Assembly (NCBI RefSeq): GCF_019578655.1
Contig: NC_063264.1
Location: forward strand, 18,526,429-18,590,428
DNA: 64,000 nucleotides
Source of the DNA: Ricinus communis
Lineage: Eukaryota; Streptophyta; Magnoliopsida; Malpighiales; Euphorbiaceae
Reading direction: 5' to 3'
The translations under genes and the position numbers were made by a program. Shown here piece after piece: positions 13,331 through 25,600 of this stretch (the first letter of the stretch is position 1; every line of letters begins with the position of its first letter). A model generated the notes under the pieces. That model made no database searches. It worked only from the letters and a program-made list of their open reading frames with translations, and was not told the origin of the DNA.

Positions 13331-16300
13331 AGATAAACCCCTGTTACGGGGTTGTTCTCTCTGTTCTCAAATGTACCCCTCTTACGGGGTTGTTTTCTAA
13401 TATTGACAAATATATCCCTCTTCCTACGTTGTTTTCTAATATTTATAAATATTCCTCCCTTACAGGGTTGTTTTCTCATATTAAAAAATATACCTCTATT
13501 TTGGGTTATTTTCTCATTTTGAAAGATATACCCCTCTTACGGGGTTATTTTCTCTATCTCCAAATGTACCCCACTTACGACGTTGTTTTCTCATATTAAA
13601 AAAAATTACTTTTTTGGGGTTGTTTTCTCATTTTGAAAGGTATATCCATCTAATGGGGTAGTTTTCTCTATTCACAAATGTACCCCTCTTACGGGCTTAT
13701 TCTCTAATATTGATAAATATATCCATCTTCCGGGGTTGTTCTCTAATATTTATAAATATTCCTCTCTTATAGGGTTATTTTCTAATATTAAAAAACATAT
13801 CACTTTTTTGGGGTTGTTTTTTCATTTTTAGAGATAAACCCCTCTTACGGGCTTATTTTCTAATATTTACGAATATACCCTCTTACGGGGTTGTTTTCTA
13901 ATATTGATAAATATACCTCTCTTACGGGGTTGTTTTCTTATATTAAAAAATATACCACTTTTCTGGGGTTGTTTTCTCATATTGAAAGATATACCCTTCT
14001 TACGGGGTTGTTTTCTCTATTCACAATTGTACCCCTCTTACGGGATTATTTTTTAATATTGATAAATATATCCCTCTTACGAGATTGTTTTCTAATATTG
14101 ATAAATATATCCCTCTTACGGGGTTACTGTCAAATATTGACTAATATACCCCTCTTACGGGGTTATTTTCTAATATTGACAAATGTACCCCTCTTACGGG
14201 GTTGTTTTCTCTATTCACAAATGTACCCCTCTTATGGGGTTGTTTTCTGATATTAAAAAAATTTACCCATTTTTTGGTGTTGTCTTCTCATTTTTAAAGA
14301 TATACCCCTCTTACGGGATTATTTTCTGTATTTACAAATGTACCCCTCTTAGGAGGTTGTTTTCTTATATTAAATAATATACCACTTTTTGGGGTTGTTT
14401 TCTCATTTTGAAAGATAAATCCCTATTACGGGCTTATTTTCTAATATTGACAAATATATCCTTCTTCGGGGTTGTTTTCTAATATTTATAAATATTCCTC
14501 CCTTACGGGGTTGTTTTCTCATATTAAAAAATATACCTCTATTTTTGGGTTGTTTTCTAATTTGACAGATATACCCCTCTTACGGGGTTATTTTCTCTAT
14601 TCACAAATGTACCCCTCCTACGGGGTTGTTTTCTCATATTAAAAATTATAGCACCTTTTTGGGGTTGTTTCCTCATTCTGAAAGATAAACCCCTCTTACG
14701 GGGTTGTTTTCTAATATTCACAAATATATCTCTCTTACGGGGTTGTTTTCTCTATTCACAAATGTACCCCTCTTACGGGCTTATTTTCTAATATTGATAA
14801 ATATATCCCTCTTACGGGGTTGTTTTCTCAAATTAAAAGAATTTACCTATTTGTTGGGGTTGTTTTCTCATTTTGAAAGATATACCCCTCTTACGGGGTT
14901 GTTTTATGATATTAAAAAATATACCACTTTTTGGGGGTTGTTTTCTCATTTTGAAAGATAAGCCCCCTATTACGGACTTATTTTCTAATATTGACAAATA
15001 TATCCTTCTTCCGGGGTTGTTTTTAATATTTATAAATATTCTTCTCTTAAGGGTTGCTTTGTCATATTAATAAATATACCTCCATTTTGGGGTTGTTTTC
15101 TCATTTTAACAGATATACCCCTCTTACGGGGTTATTTTCTCTATTCACAAATGTACCCCTCCTACGGGATTGTTTTCTTTTATTAAAAATTATACCACTT
15201 TTTTGGGTTGTTTTCTCATTTTGAAAGATAAATCCCCATTACGGGGTTGTGTTCTAATATTGACAAATATATCCCTCTTGCGGGGTACTTTTCTCAAATT
15301 ACGGGGTTGTTTTCTCTATTTACGAATGTACCCCTCTTACGGGCTTATTTTCTATAATTGACAAATATATTCCTCTTCCGGGGTTGTTTTCTCTATTTAC
15401 GAATGTACCCCTCTTACGGGCTTATTTTCTATAATTGACAAATATATTCCTCTTCCGGGGTTGTTTTCTAATATTTATAAATATTCCTCTCTTACGGGGT
15501 TATTTTCTCATATTAAAAAATACACCAATTTTTTGGGGTTGTTTTCTCATTTTGAAAGATATACCCCTCTTACAGGGTTGTTTTCTCTATCCAAAAATGT
15601 ACCCCTCTTACGAGGTTATTTTCTAATATTAAAAATTGTACCACTTTTTGGGTTTGTTTTCTCATTTTGAAAGATTTACCAATCGTACGGGATTGTTTTC
15701 TCTATTCACAAATGTACCCCTCTTACGGGCTTATTTTTTAATATTGACAAATATATCCCTCTCCGGTGGTTGTTTTCTAATATTTATAAATATTCCTCTC
15801 TTACAGGGTTGTTTTCTTATATTAAAAAATATAACTCTATTTTGGGGTTATTTTCTCATTTTGAAAGATAAACCCCTTTTACGGGCTTATTTTCTAATAT
15901 TTATAAATATATCCCTCTTACGGGATTGTTTTCTAATATTAACAAATATACCCCTCTTACGGGGTTGTTTTCTCATATTAAGAAATATACCACCTTTTTG
16001 GGGTTGTTTTCTCATTTTAAAAGTTATACCTCGATTACGAAGTTGTTTTCTGATATTGACAAATATACCCCTCTTACGGGATTGTTTTCTCATATTAAAA
16101 AAAATACCACTATTTTGGGGTTGTGTTCATATTTTAAAAGATATCACCATTTTACAGGGTTATTTTCTCCATTCACAAATATACGCCTCTTATGGGATTA
16201 GTTTCTAATATTGACAAATATACCCTCTTGCGGGGTTGTTTTCTCTAATCACAAATATACCCCTCTTATGGGGTTATTTTCTCATATTAAAGAATATACG

Positions 16301-17739
16301 ACTTTTTTGGGGTTGTTTTGTTATTTTGAAAGATAAACCCCTCTTACGGGGTTGTTTTCTCATATTAAAAAATATACCACTTTTCTGGGGTTGTTTTCTC
16401 ATATTGAAAGATATACCCTTCTTATGGGGTTGTTTTGTCTATTCACAATTGTACCCCTCTTACGGGATTATTTTTTAATATTGATAAATATATCCCTCTT
16501 ACGAGATTGTTTTCTAATATTGATAAATATATTCCTCTTACGGGGTTACTGTCAAATATTAACTTATATACCCCTCTTACGGGGTTATTTTCTAATATTG
16601 ACAAATGTACCCCTCTTACGGGGTTGTTTTCTCTAATCACAAATATACCCCTCTTATGGGGTTATTTTCTCATATTAAAGAATATACGACTTTTTTGGGG
16701 TTGTTTTGTTATTTTGAAAGATAAACCCCTCTTACGGGGTTGTTTTCTCATATTAAAAAATATACCACTTTTTTAGGGTTATTTTCTCATTTTAAATATA
16801 AACCCCTCTTATAGGGTTGTTCCTTCAAATCACAAATATACCCCTCTTACGGGCTTATTTTCTAATATTTACAAAAATATCCCTCTTATGGGGTAGTTTT
16901 CTAATATTGACAAATATACCCCTCTTACACGGTTGTCTTCTCATATTAAAAAAAATGCCACTTTTTGGGGTTGTTTTCTCATTTTGAAAGATATACCAAT
17001 CGTATGGGGTTGTTTTCTCTATTCACAAATGTACCCCTCTTACGGGCTTATTTTCTAATATTGACAAATATATCCCTCTCCCGTGGTTGTTTTCTAATAT
17101 TTATAAATATTCCTCTCTTACAGGGTTGTTTTCTCATATTAAAAATATACCTCTATTTTGGGGTTGTTTTCTCATTTTGAAAGATAAACCCCTCTTACGG
17201 GCTTATTTTCTAATATTTACGAATATATCCCTCTTACGGGGTTGTTTTCTAATATTGACAAATATACCCCTCTTACGGGGTTGTTTTCTCATATTAAGAA
17301 ATATACCACCTTTTTGGGGTTGTTTTCTCATTTTAAAAGTTATACCTCGATTACGAAGTTGTTTTCTGATATTGACAAATATACCCCTCTTACGGGGTTG
17401 TTTTCTCATATTAAAAAAATACCACTTTTTGGGTTGTGTTCTCATTTTGAAAGATATAACCATTTTACAGGGTTATTTTCTCTATTCACAAATGTACCCC
17501 TCTTACGGGATTATTTTCTAATATTGACAAATATACCCTCTTGCGGGGTTGTTTTCTCTAATCACAAATATACCCCTCTTACGGGGTTATTTTCTCATAT
17601 TAAAGAATATACAACTTTTTTGGGGTTGTTTTGTTATTTTGAAAGATAAACCCCTCTTACGGGGTTGTTTTCTCATATTAAAAAATATACCACTTTTTTA
17701 GGGTTGTTTTCTCATTTTAAATATAAACCCCTCTTACGG

Positions 17740-19765
17740 GGTTGTTCTCTCAAATCACAAATATACCCCTCTTACGGGCTTATTTTCTAATATTTACAAA
17801 AATATCCCTCTTATGGGGTAGTTTTCTAATATTGACAAATATACCCCTCTTACACGGTTGTCTTCTCATATTAAAAAAAATGCCACTTTTTGGGGTTGTT
17901 TTCTCATTTTGAAAGATATACCAATCGTATGGGGTTGTTTTCTCTATTCACAAATGTACCCCTCTTACGGGCTTATTTTTTAATATTGACAAATATATCC
18001 CTCTCCCGTGGTTGTTTTCTAATATTTATAAATATTCCTCTCTTACAGGGTTGTTTTCTCATATTAAAAAATATACCTCTATTTTGGGGTTGTTTTCTCA
18101 TTCGAAGATAAACCCCTCTTACGAGCTTATTTTTAATATTTATGAATATAGCCCTCTTACGGGGTTGTTTTCTAATATTGACAAATATACCCCTCTTACG
18201 GGGTTGTTTTATCATATTAAGAAATATACCACCTTTTTGGGGTTGTTTTCTCATTTTAAAAGTTATACCTCGATTACGAAGTTATTTTCTAATATTGACA
18301 AATATACCCCTCTTACGGAGTTGTTTTCTCATATTAAAAAAAATACCACCTTTTTGGGGTTGTGTTCTGATTTTGAAAGATATAACCATTTTACAGGGTT
18401 ATTTTCTCTATTCACAAATGTACGCCTCTTACGGGATTATTTTCTAATATTGACAAATATACCCTCTTGCGGGGTTGTTTTCTCTAATCACAAATATACC
18501 CCTCTCATGGGGTTAATTTCTCATATTAAAAAATATACAACTTTTTTGGGGTTGTTTTGTTATTTTGAAAGATAAACCCCTCTTACGGGGTTGTTTTCTC
18601 ATATTAAAAAATATACCACTTTTTTAGGGTTATTTTCTCATTTTAAATATAAACCCCTCTTATGGGGTTGTTCTCTTAAATCACCAATATACCCCTCTTA
18701 CGGGCTTATTTTCTAATATTTATAAAAATATCCCACTTGTGGGTTAGTTTTCTAATATTGACAAATTTACCTCTCTTACGGGGTTGTTTTCTCATATTAA
18801 GAAATATACCACCTTTTTGGGGTTGTTTTCTCATATTAAAAAAAATACCACTTTTTTGGGGTTGTGTTCTGATTTTGAAAGATATAACCATTTTACAGGG
18901 TTATTTTCTCTATTCACAAATGTACGCCTCTTACGGGATTATTTTCTAATATTGACAAATATACCCTCTTATGGGGTCGTTTTCTCTAATCACAAATATA
19001 CCCCTCTTATGGGGTTATTTTCTCATATTAAAGAATATACAACTTTTTTGGGGTTGTTTTGTTATTTTGAAAGATAAACCCCTCTTACGGGGTTGTTTTC
19101 TCATATTAAAAAATATACCACTTTTTTAGGGTTATTTTCTCATTTTAAATTTAAACCCCTCTTATGGGGTTGTTCTCTCAAATCACCAATATACCCCTCT
19201 TACGGGCTTATTTTCTAATATTTACGAATACATCCCTCTTACGGGATTGTTTTCTAATATTGACAAATATACCCCTCTTACGGGGTTGTTTTCTCATATT
19301 AAGAAATATACCACCTTTTTGGGGTTGTTTTCTCATTTTAAAAGTTATACCTCGATTACGAAGTTGTTTTCTAATATTGACAAATATACCCCTCTTTACG
19401 GGGTTGTTTTCTCATATTAAAAAAAATAACACTTTTTTTGGGTTGTGTTCTGATTTTGAAAGATATAACCATTTTACAGGGTTATTTTCTCTATTCACAA
19501 ATGTACCCCTCTTACGGGATTATTTTCTAATATTGACAAATATACCCTCTTGCGGGGTTGTTTTCTCTAATCACAAATATACCCCTCTTACGGGATTATT
19601 TTCTCATATTAAAAAATATACCACTTTTTTGGGGTATGTTTTCTTATTTTAAATATAAAACCCTCTTATGGGGTTGTTCTCTCAAATTACAAATATACCC
19701 CTCTTATGGGCTTACTTTCTAATATTTATAAAAATATCCTCTTATGGGGTAGTTTTCTAATATTG
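17740..19765. repeat. 2.8-kb segmental duplication, copy 1
   Basis: This part of the array is repeated almost base for base at 20560-22586, offset about 2818-2821 bp. Shared private variants include ACCTCGATTACGAAG, ATAACCATTTTACAGGG and a TTTTGTTATTTTG monomer. A further 811-bp offset copy lies within and just after it (19141 against 19952). It is made only of the 39-bp monomers. Confidence 0.8.
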
Positions 19766-20559
19766 ACAAATATACCCTCTTATGGGGTCGTTTTCTCTAA
19801 TCACAAATATACCCCTCTTATGGGGTTATTTTCTCATATTAAAGAATATACAACTTTTTTGGGGTTGTTTTGTTATTTTGAAAGATAAACCCCTCTTACG
19901 GGGTTGTTTTCTCATATTAAAAAATATACCACTTTTTTAGGGTTATTTTCTCATTTTAAATTTAAACCCCTCTTATGGGGTTGTTCTCTCAAATCACCAA
20001 TATACCCCTCTTACGGGCTTATTTTCTAATATTTATGAATACATCCCTCTTACGGGATTGTTTTCTAATATTGACAAATATACCCCTCTTACGGGGTTGT
20101 TTTCTCATATTAAGAAATATACCACCTTTTTGGGGTTGTTTTCTCATTTTAAAAGTTATACCTCGATTACGAAGTTGTTTTCTAATATTGACAAATATAC
20201 CCCTCTTTACGGGGTTGTTTTCTCATATTAAAAAAAATACCACTTTTTTTGGGTTGTGTTCTGATTTTGAAAGATATAACCATTTTACAGGGTTATTTTC
20301 TTTATTCACAAATGTACGCCTCTTAGGGATTATTTTCTAATATTGACAAATATACCCTCTTGCGGGGTTGTTTTCTCTAATCACAAATATACCCCTCTTA
20401 TGGGGTTATTTTCTCATATTAAAGAATATACGACTTTTTTGGGGTTGTTTTGTTATTTTGAAAGATAAACCCCTCTTACGGGGTTGTTTTCTCATATTAA
20501 AAAATATACCACTTTTTTAGGGTTATTTTCTCATTTTAAATATAAACCCCTCTTATAGG

Positions 20560-22586
20560 GTTGTTCCTTCAAATCACAAATATACCCCTCTTACGGGCTT
20601 ATTTTCTAATATTTACAAAAATATCCCTCTTATGGGGTAGTTTTCTAATATTGACAAATATACCCCTCTTACACGGTTGTGTTCTCATATTAAAAAAAAG
20701 CCACTTTTTGGGGTTGTTTTCTCATACTGAAAGATATAGCAATCGTATGGGGCTGTTTTCTCTATTCACAAATGTACCCCTCTTACGGGCTTATTTTTTA
20801 ATATTGACAAATATATCCCTCTCCCGTGGTAGTTTTCTAATATTTATAAATATTCCTCTCTTACAGGGTTGTTTTCTCATATTAAAAAATATACCTCTAT
20901 TTTGGGGTTGTTTTCTCATTCTGAAAGATAAACCCCTCTTACGGGCTTATTTTTTAATATTTATGAATATAGCCCTCTTACGGGGTTGTTTTCTAATATT
21001 GACAAATATACCCCTCTTACGGGGTTGTTTTATCATATTAAGAAATATACCACCTTTTTGGGGTTGTTTTCTCATTTTAAAAGTTATACCTCGATTACGA
21101 AGTTATTTTCTAATATTGACAAATATACCCCTCTTACGGAGTTGTTTTCTCATATTAAAAAAAATACCACCTTTTTGGGGTTGTGTTCTGATTTTGAAAG
21201 ATATAACCATTTTACAGGGTTATTTTCTCTATTCACAAATGTACGCCTCTTACGGGATTATTTTCTAATATTGACAAATATACCCTCTTGCGGGGTTGTT
21301 TTCTCTAATCACAAATATACCCCTCTCATGGGGTTAATTTCTCATATTAAAAAATATACAACTTTTTTGGGGTTGTTTTGTTATTTTGAAAGATAAACCC
21401 CTCTTACGGGGTTGTTTTCTGATATTAAAAAATATACCACTTTTTTAGGGTTATTTTCTCATTTTAAATATAAACCCCTCTTATGGGGTTGTTCTCTTAA
21501 ATCACCAATATACCCCTCTTACGGGCTTATTTTCTAATATTTATAAAAATATCCCACTTATGGGTTAGTTTTCTAATATTGACAAATTTACCTCTCTTAC
21601 GGGGTTGTTTTCTCATATTAAGAAATATACCACCTTTTTGGGGTTGTTTTCTCATATTAAAAAGAATACCACATTTTTGGGGTTGTGTTCTGATTTTGAA
21701 AGATATAACCATTTTACAGGGTTATTTTCTCTATTCACAAATGTACGCCTCTTACGGGATTATTTTCTAATATTGACATATATACCCTCTTATGGGGTCG
21801 TTTTCTCTAATCACAAATATACCCCTCTTATGGGGTTATTTTCTCATATTAAAGAATATACAACTTTTTTGGGGTTGTTTTGTTATTTTGAAAGATAAAC
21901 CCCTCTTACGGGGTTGTTTTCTCATATTAAAAAATATACCACTTTTTTAGGGTTATTTTCTCATTTTAAATTTAAACCCCTCTTATGGGGTTGTTCTCTC
22001 AAATCACCAATATACCCCTCTTACGGGCTTATTTTCTAATATTTACGAATACATCCCTCTTACGGGATTGTTTTCTAATATTGACAAATATACCCCTCTT
22101 ACGGGGTTGTTTTCTCATATTAAGAAATATACCACCTTTTTGGGGTTGTTTTCTCATTTTAAAAGTTATACCTCAATTACGAAGTTATTTTTTGATATTG
22201 ACAAATATACCACTCTTACGGGGTTGTTTTCTCATATTAAAAAAAATACCACGTTTTTGAGGTTGTGTTCTCATTTTGAGAGATATAACCATTTTACAGG
22301 GTTATTTTCTCTATTCACAAATGTACCCCTCTTACGGGATTATTTTCTAATATTGACAAATATACCCTCTTGCGGGGTTGTTTTCTCTAATCACAAATAT
22401 ACCCCTCTTACGGGATTATTTTCTCATATTAAAAAATATACCACTTTTTTGGGGTATGTTTTCTTATTTTAAATATAAAACCCTCTTATGGGGTTGTTCT
22501 CTCAAATTACAAATATACCCCTCTTATGGGCTTACTTTCTAATATTTATAAAAATTTCCTCTTATGGGGTAGTTTTCTAATATTGA
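20560..22586. repeat. 2.8-kb segmental duplication, copy 2
   Basis: Second copy of the segment at 17740-19765. The left end is mosaic: up to about 20680 it resembles 16800-16940 more closely (both read TTCCTTCAAATCAC and AAGAATATACGAC), then it switches to the 17.9-kb copy. This suggests more than one round of unequal exchange or conversion. Confidence 0.75.
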
Positions 22587-25500
22587 CAGATATACCCCTC
22601 TTACAGGGTTGTTTCCTAATATTGGCAAATATACCCCTCTTACGGGGTTGTTTCCTAATATTGACGAATATACCTCTCTTACGGGGTTGTATTTTCATAT
22701 TAAAAAATATACCATTTTTTTGAGGTTGTTTTCTCATATTGAAAGATACCCCTCTTACGGGGTTATTTTCTCTATTCATAAAGGCCCTCTTACGGGCTTA
22801 TTTTCTAATATTGATAAATATATCCCTCTTACGGGGTTATTTTCTAATAATGACAAATATATCCCTCTTATGGGGTTGTTTTCTCATATTAAAAAATATA
22901 CTACTTTTTTGGGTTGTTTTCTCATTTTGATAGATAAATCCCTTTTACGGGGTTATTTTCTCATATTAAAAAATATACCACTTTTTTGGGGTTGTTTTCT
23001 CATTTTAAATATAAACCCTTCTTTCGGGGTTGTTTTCTCTAATCACAAATTACCCCTCTTACGGCCTTATTTTCTAATATTTACAAATATATCCCTATTA
23101 CGGGGTTGTTTTCTAATATTGACAAATATACCCCTCTTACGGGGTTGTTTCCTAATATTGACAAATATTCCTCTCTTGCGAGGTTGTTTTCTCATATTAC
23201 AAAATATACTACGTTTATGGGGTTGTTTTCTCATTTTGAAAAATAAATCCCTCTGACGGGGGTGTTTTCTGATATTAAAGAATATACGTCTTTTTTGGGG
23301 TTGTTTTCTAATATTAACAAATATACCCCTCTTACGGGGTTGTCCTCTCATATTAAAAAATATACCACTTTTTTGGAGTTATTTTTTCATTTTGAAAGAT
23401 ATACCCCTCTTACGGGGTTGTTTTCTCGATTCACAAATGTATCTCTCTTATGGGGTTGTTTTCTAATATTGACAAATATATCCCTCTTACGGGGTTGTAC
23501 TCTCATATTAAAAAATGTGCCACTTTTTTGGGGTTGTTTTCTCATTTTAAAAGATATACCCCTACAACGGGGTTGTTTTCTAATATTGACAAATATACCC
23601 CTATTACGGGGTTGTTTTCTCATATTAAAAGATAGACCACTTTTTTGGAGTTGTTTTTTTCATTTTGAAAGATAAACCCCTCTTACGGGCTTATTTTTTA
23701 ATATTGCCCAATATATCCCTCTTCCAGCATTGTTTTCTAATATTTATAAATATTCTTCTCTTATGTGGTTGTTTTCTCATATTAAAACATATACCTTTTT
23801 TGGGTTATTTTCTCATTTTGAAAGATATACCCCTCTTACGGGGTTGTTTTCTCACATTTAGAAAAATACCACTTTTTTGGAGTTGTTTTGTCATTTTGAA
23901 AGATAAACCCCTCTTACGGGGTTGTTTTCTCTAATCAGAAATATACCCCTCTTATGGGGTTTTATCACATATTAAAAGATATACTACTCTTTTGGAGTTG
24001 TTTTCTCAATTTAAATACAATCCCCTCTTACGGGGTTGTTTTCTCTAATCACAAATATACCCATCTTACGGGCTTATTTTCTAATATTTATGAATATATC
24101 CCTCATACGGGGTTGTCTTCTAATATTGACAAATATACCTTTCTTACGGGGTTGTTTTCTCATATTAAAAAATATACCATTTTTTTGGGGTTGTTTTCTT
24201 ATATTGAAAGATATACCCCTCTTACGGGGTTGTTTTCTCTATTCACAAATGTACCCCTCTTACGAGGTTGTTTTCTCACATTAAGAAAAATACCACTTTT
24301 TTGGAGTTGTTTTGTCATTTTGAAAGATAAATCCCTCTTACGGGGTTGTTTTCTCTAATCACAAATATACCCCTCTTATGGGGTTTTATCTCATATTAAA
24401 AGATATACTACTCTTTTGGAGTTGTTTTCTCATTTTAAATACAATCCCCTTTTACGGGGTTGTTTTCTCTAATCATAAATATACCCATCTTACGGGCTTA
24501 TTTTCTAATATTTATGAATATATCCCTCTTACGGGGTTGTCTTCTAATATTGACAAATATACCTTTCTTACGGGGTTGTTTTCTCATATTAAAAAATATA
24601 CCATTTTTTTGGGGTTGTTTTGTTATATTGAAAGATATACCCCTCTTACGGGGTTATTTTCTCTATTCACAAATGTACCCCTCTTACGATCTTATTTTCT
24701 AATATTGATAAATATATCCCTCTTGCTGGGTTGTTTTGTAATATTGACAAATATACCTCTCTTACGGGGTTGTTTTATCATATTAAAAAATATACCATTT
24801 TGTTGGGGTTGCTTTCTCAAATTGAAAGATATACCCCTCTTACGGTGTTGTTTTCTCGATTCACAAATGTACCCTTCTTACGGTCTTATTTTCTAATATT
24901 GGCAAATATATCCCTCTTACAAGATTATTTTCTAATATTGATAAATATACCCCTCTTACGGGGTTGTTTTCTAATATTAATAAATATACCCCTCTTACGG
25001 GGTTGTTCTCTCATATTAAAAAATATACCACTTTTTTTGGGTTATTTTCTCCTTTTGAAAGATATACCCATCTTACGGGGTTGTTTTCTCTATTGACAAA
25101 TGTACCCCTCTTACGGGCTTATTTTCTAATATTGACAAATATATCCCTCTTCCGGGGTTGTTTTCTAATATTTATAAATATTCCTCTCTAACGGGGTTAT
25201 TTTCTCATATCAAAAAATATACCCCTTTTTTGGGGTTGTTTTCTCATATTGAAAGATATAGCCCTTTTACGGGGTTGTTTTCTCTATTCACAAATGTACT
25301 TCTTTTACGGGGTTGTTTTCTCATATTAAAAATATACCCCTTTTTTGGGGTTGTTTTCTCATTTTGAAAGATAAACCCCTTTTACGGGGTTATTTTCTCT
25401 ATTCACAAATGTACCCCTCTTACAGGGTTGTTTTCTCATATTAAAAAAATACCACTTTTTTGTGGTTGTTTTCTCAGGGTTGTTTTCTCTATTCACAATT

Positions 25501-25600
25501 GTACCCCCTTTATGAGAAATGTACCCCTCTTACGGGGCTGTTTTCTAATATTGAGAAATGTACCCCTCTTACGGGGCTGTTTTCTAATATTGACAAATAT

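Larger units (their letters stand above)
1..25600. repeat. 39-bp minisatellite array, block 1
   Basis: The whole stretch is a degenerate tandem array. The usual unit is 39 bp: TTGTTTTCT, then a variable AT-rich middle, then ACCCCTCTTACGGGG. Subtypes are recognised by the middle: ATATTGACAAATAT (A), ATATTAAAAAATATACCAC followed by a T-run (B), ATTTTGAAAGATA (C), CTATTCACAAATGTACC (D, about 38 bp), ATATTGACAAATATATCC with CCGGGG (E) and ATATTTATAAATATTCC (F). B is almost always followed by C, and D-E-F often run in order. Because 39 is a multiple of three, long open frames repeating a 13-residue unit occur in several frames on both strands. They are a by-product of the period, not genes. Nothing else is seen in the block. 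The class (centromeric or other satellite) cannot be decided here. Confidence 0.95.

Noticed and set aside
200..24896. Many open frames of 60-258 codons with repeated LFSNIDKYTPLTG-like or LRGCFLILKNIPLF-like units, resembling a repeat protein or leucine-rich/membrane segments
   Set aside because: They follow from a 39-bp period. Equivalent frames exist in several frames and on both strands, and 38-bp monomers and indels shift them. There is no consistent start, signal or domain.
1..25600. CRISPR-like array (short repeats with variable middles)
   Set aside because: Units are contiguous and diverge gradually; the 'spacers' are themselves a few recurring subtypes. All other content is plant retrotransposons and plant 26S rDNA.
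1..25600. G-quadruplex array from the GGGG runs
   Set aside because: There is only one G4 run per 39 bp, so loops would be about 35 nt; weak support compared with the local inverted repeat.
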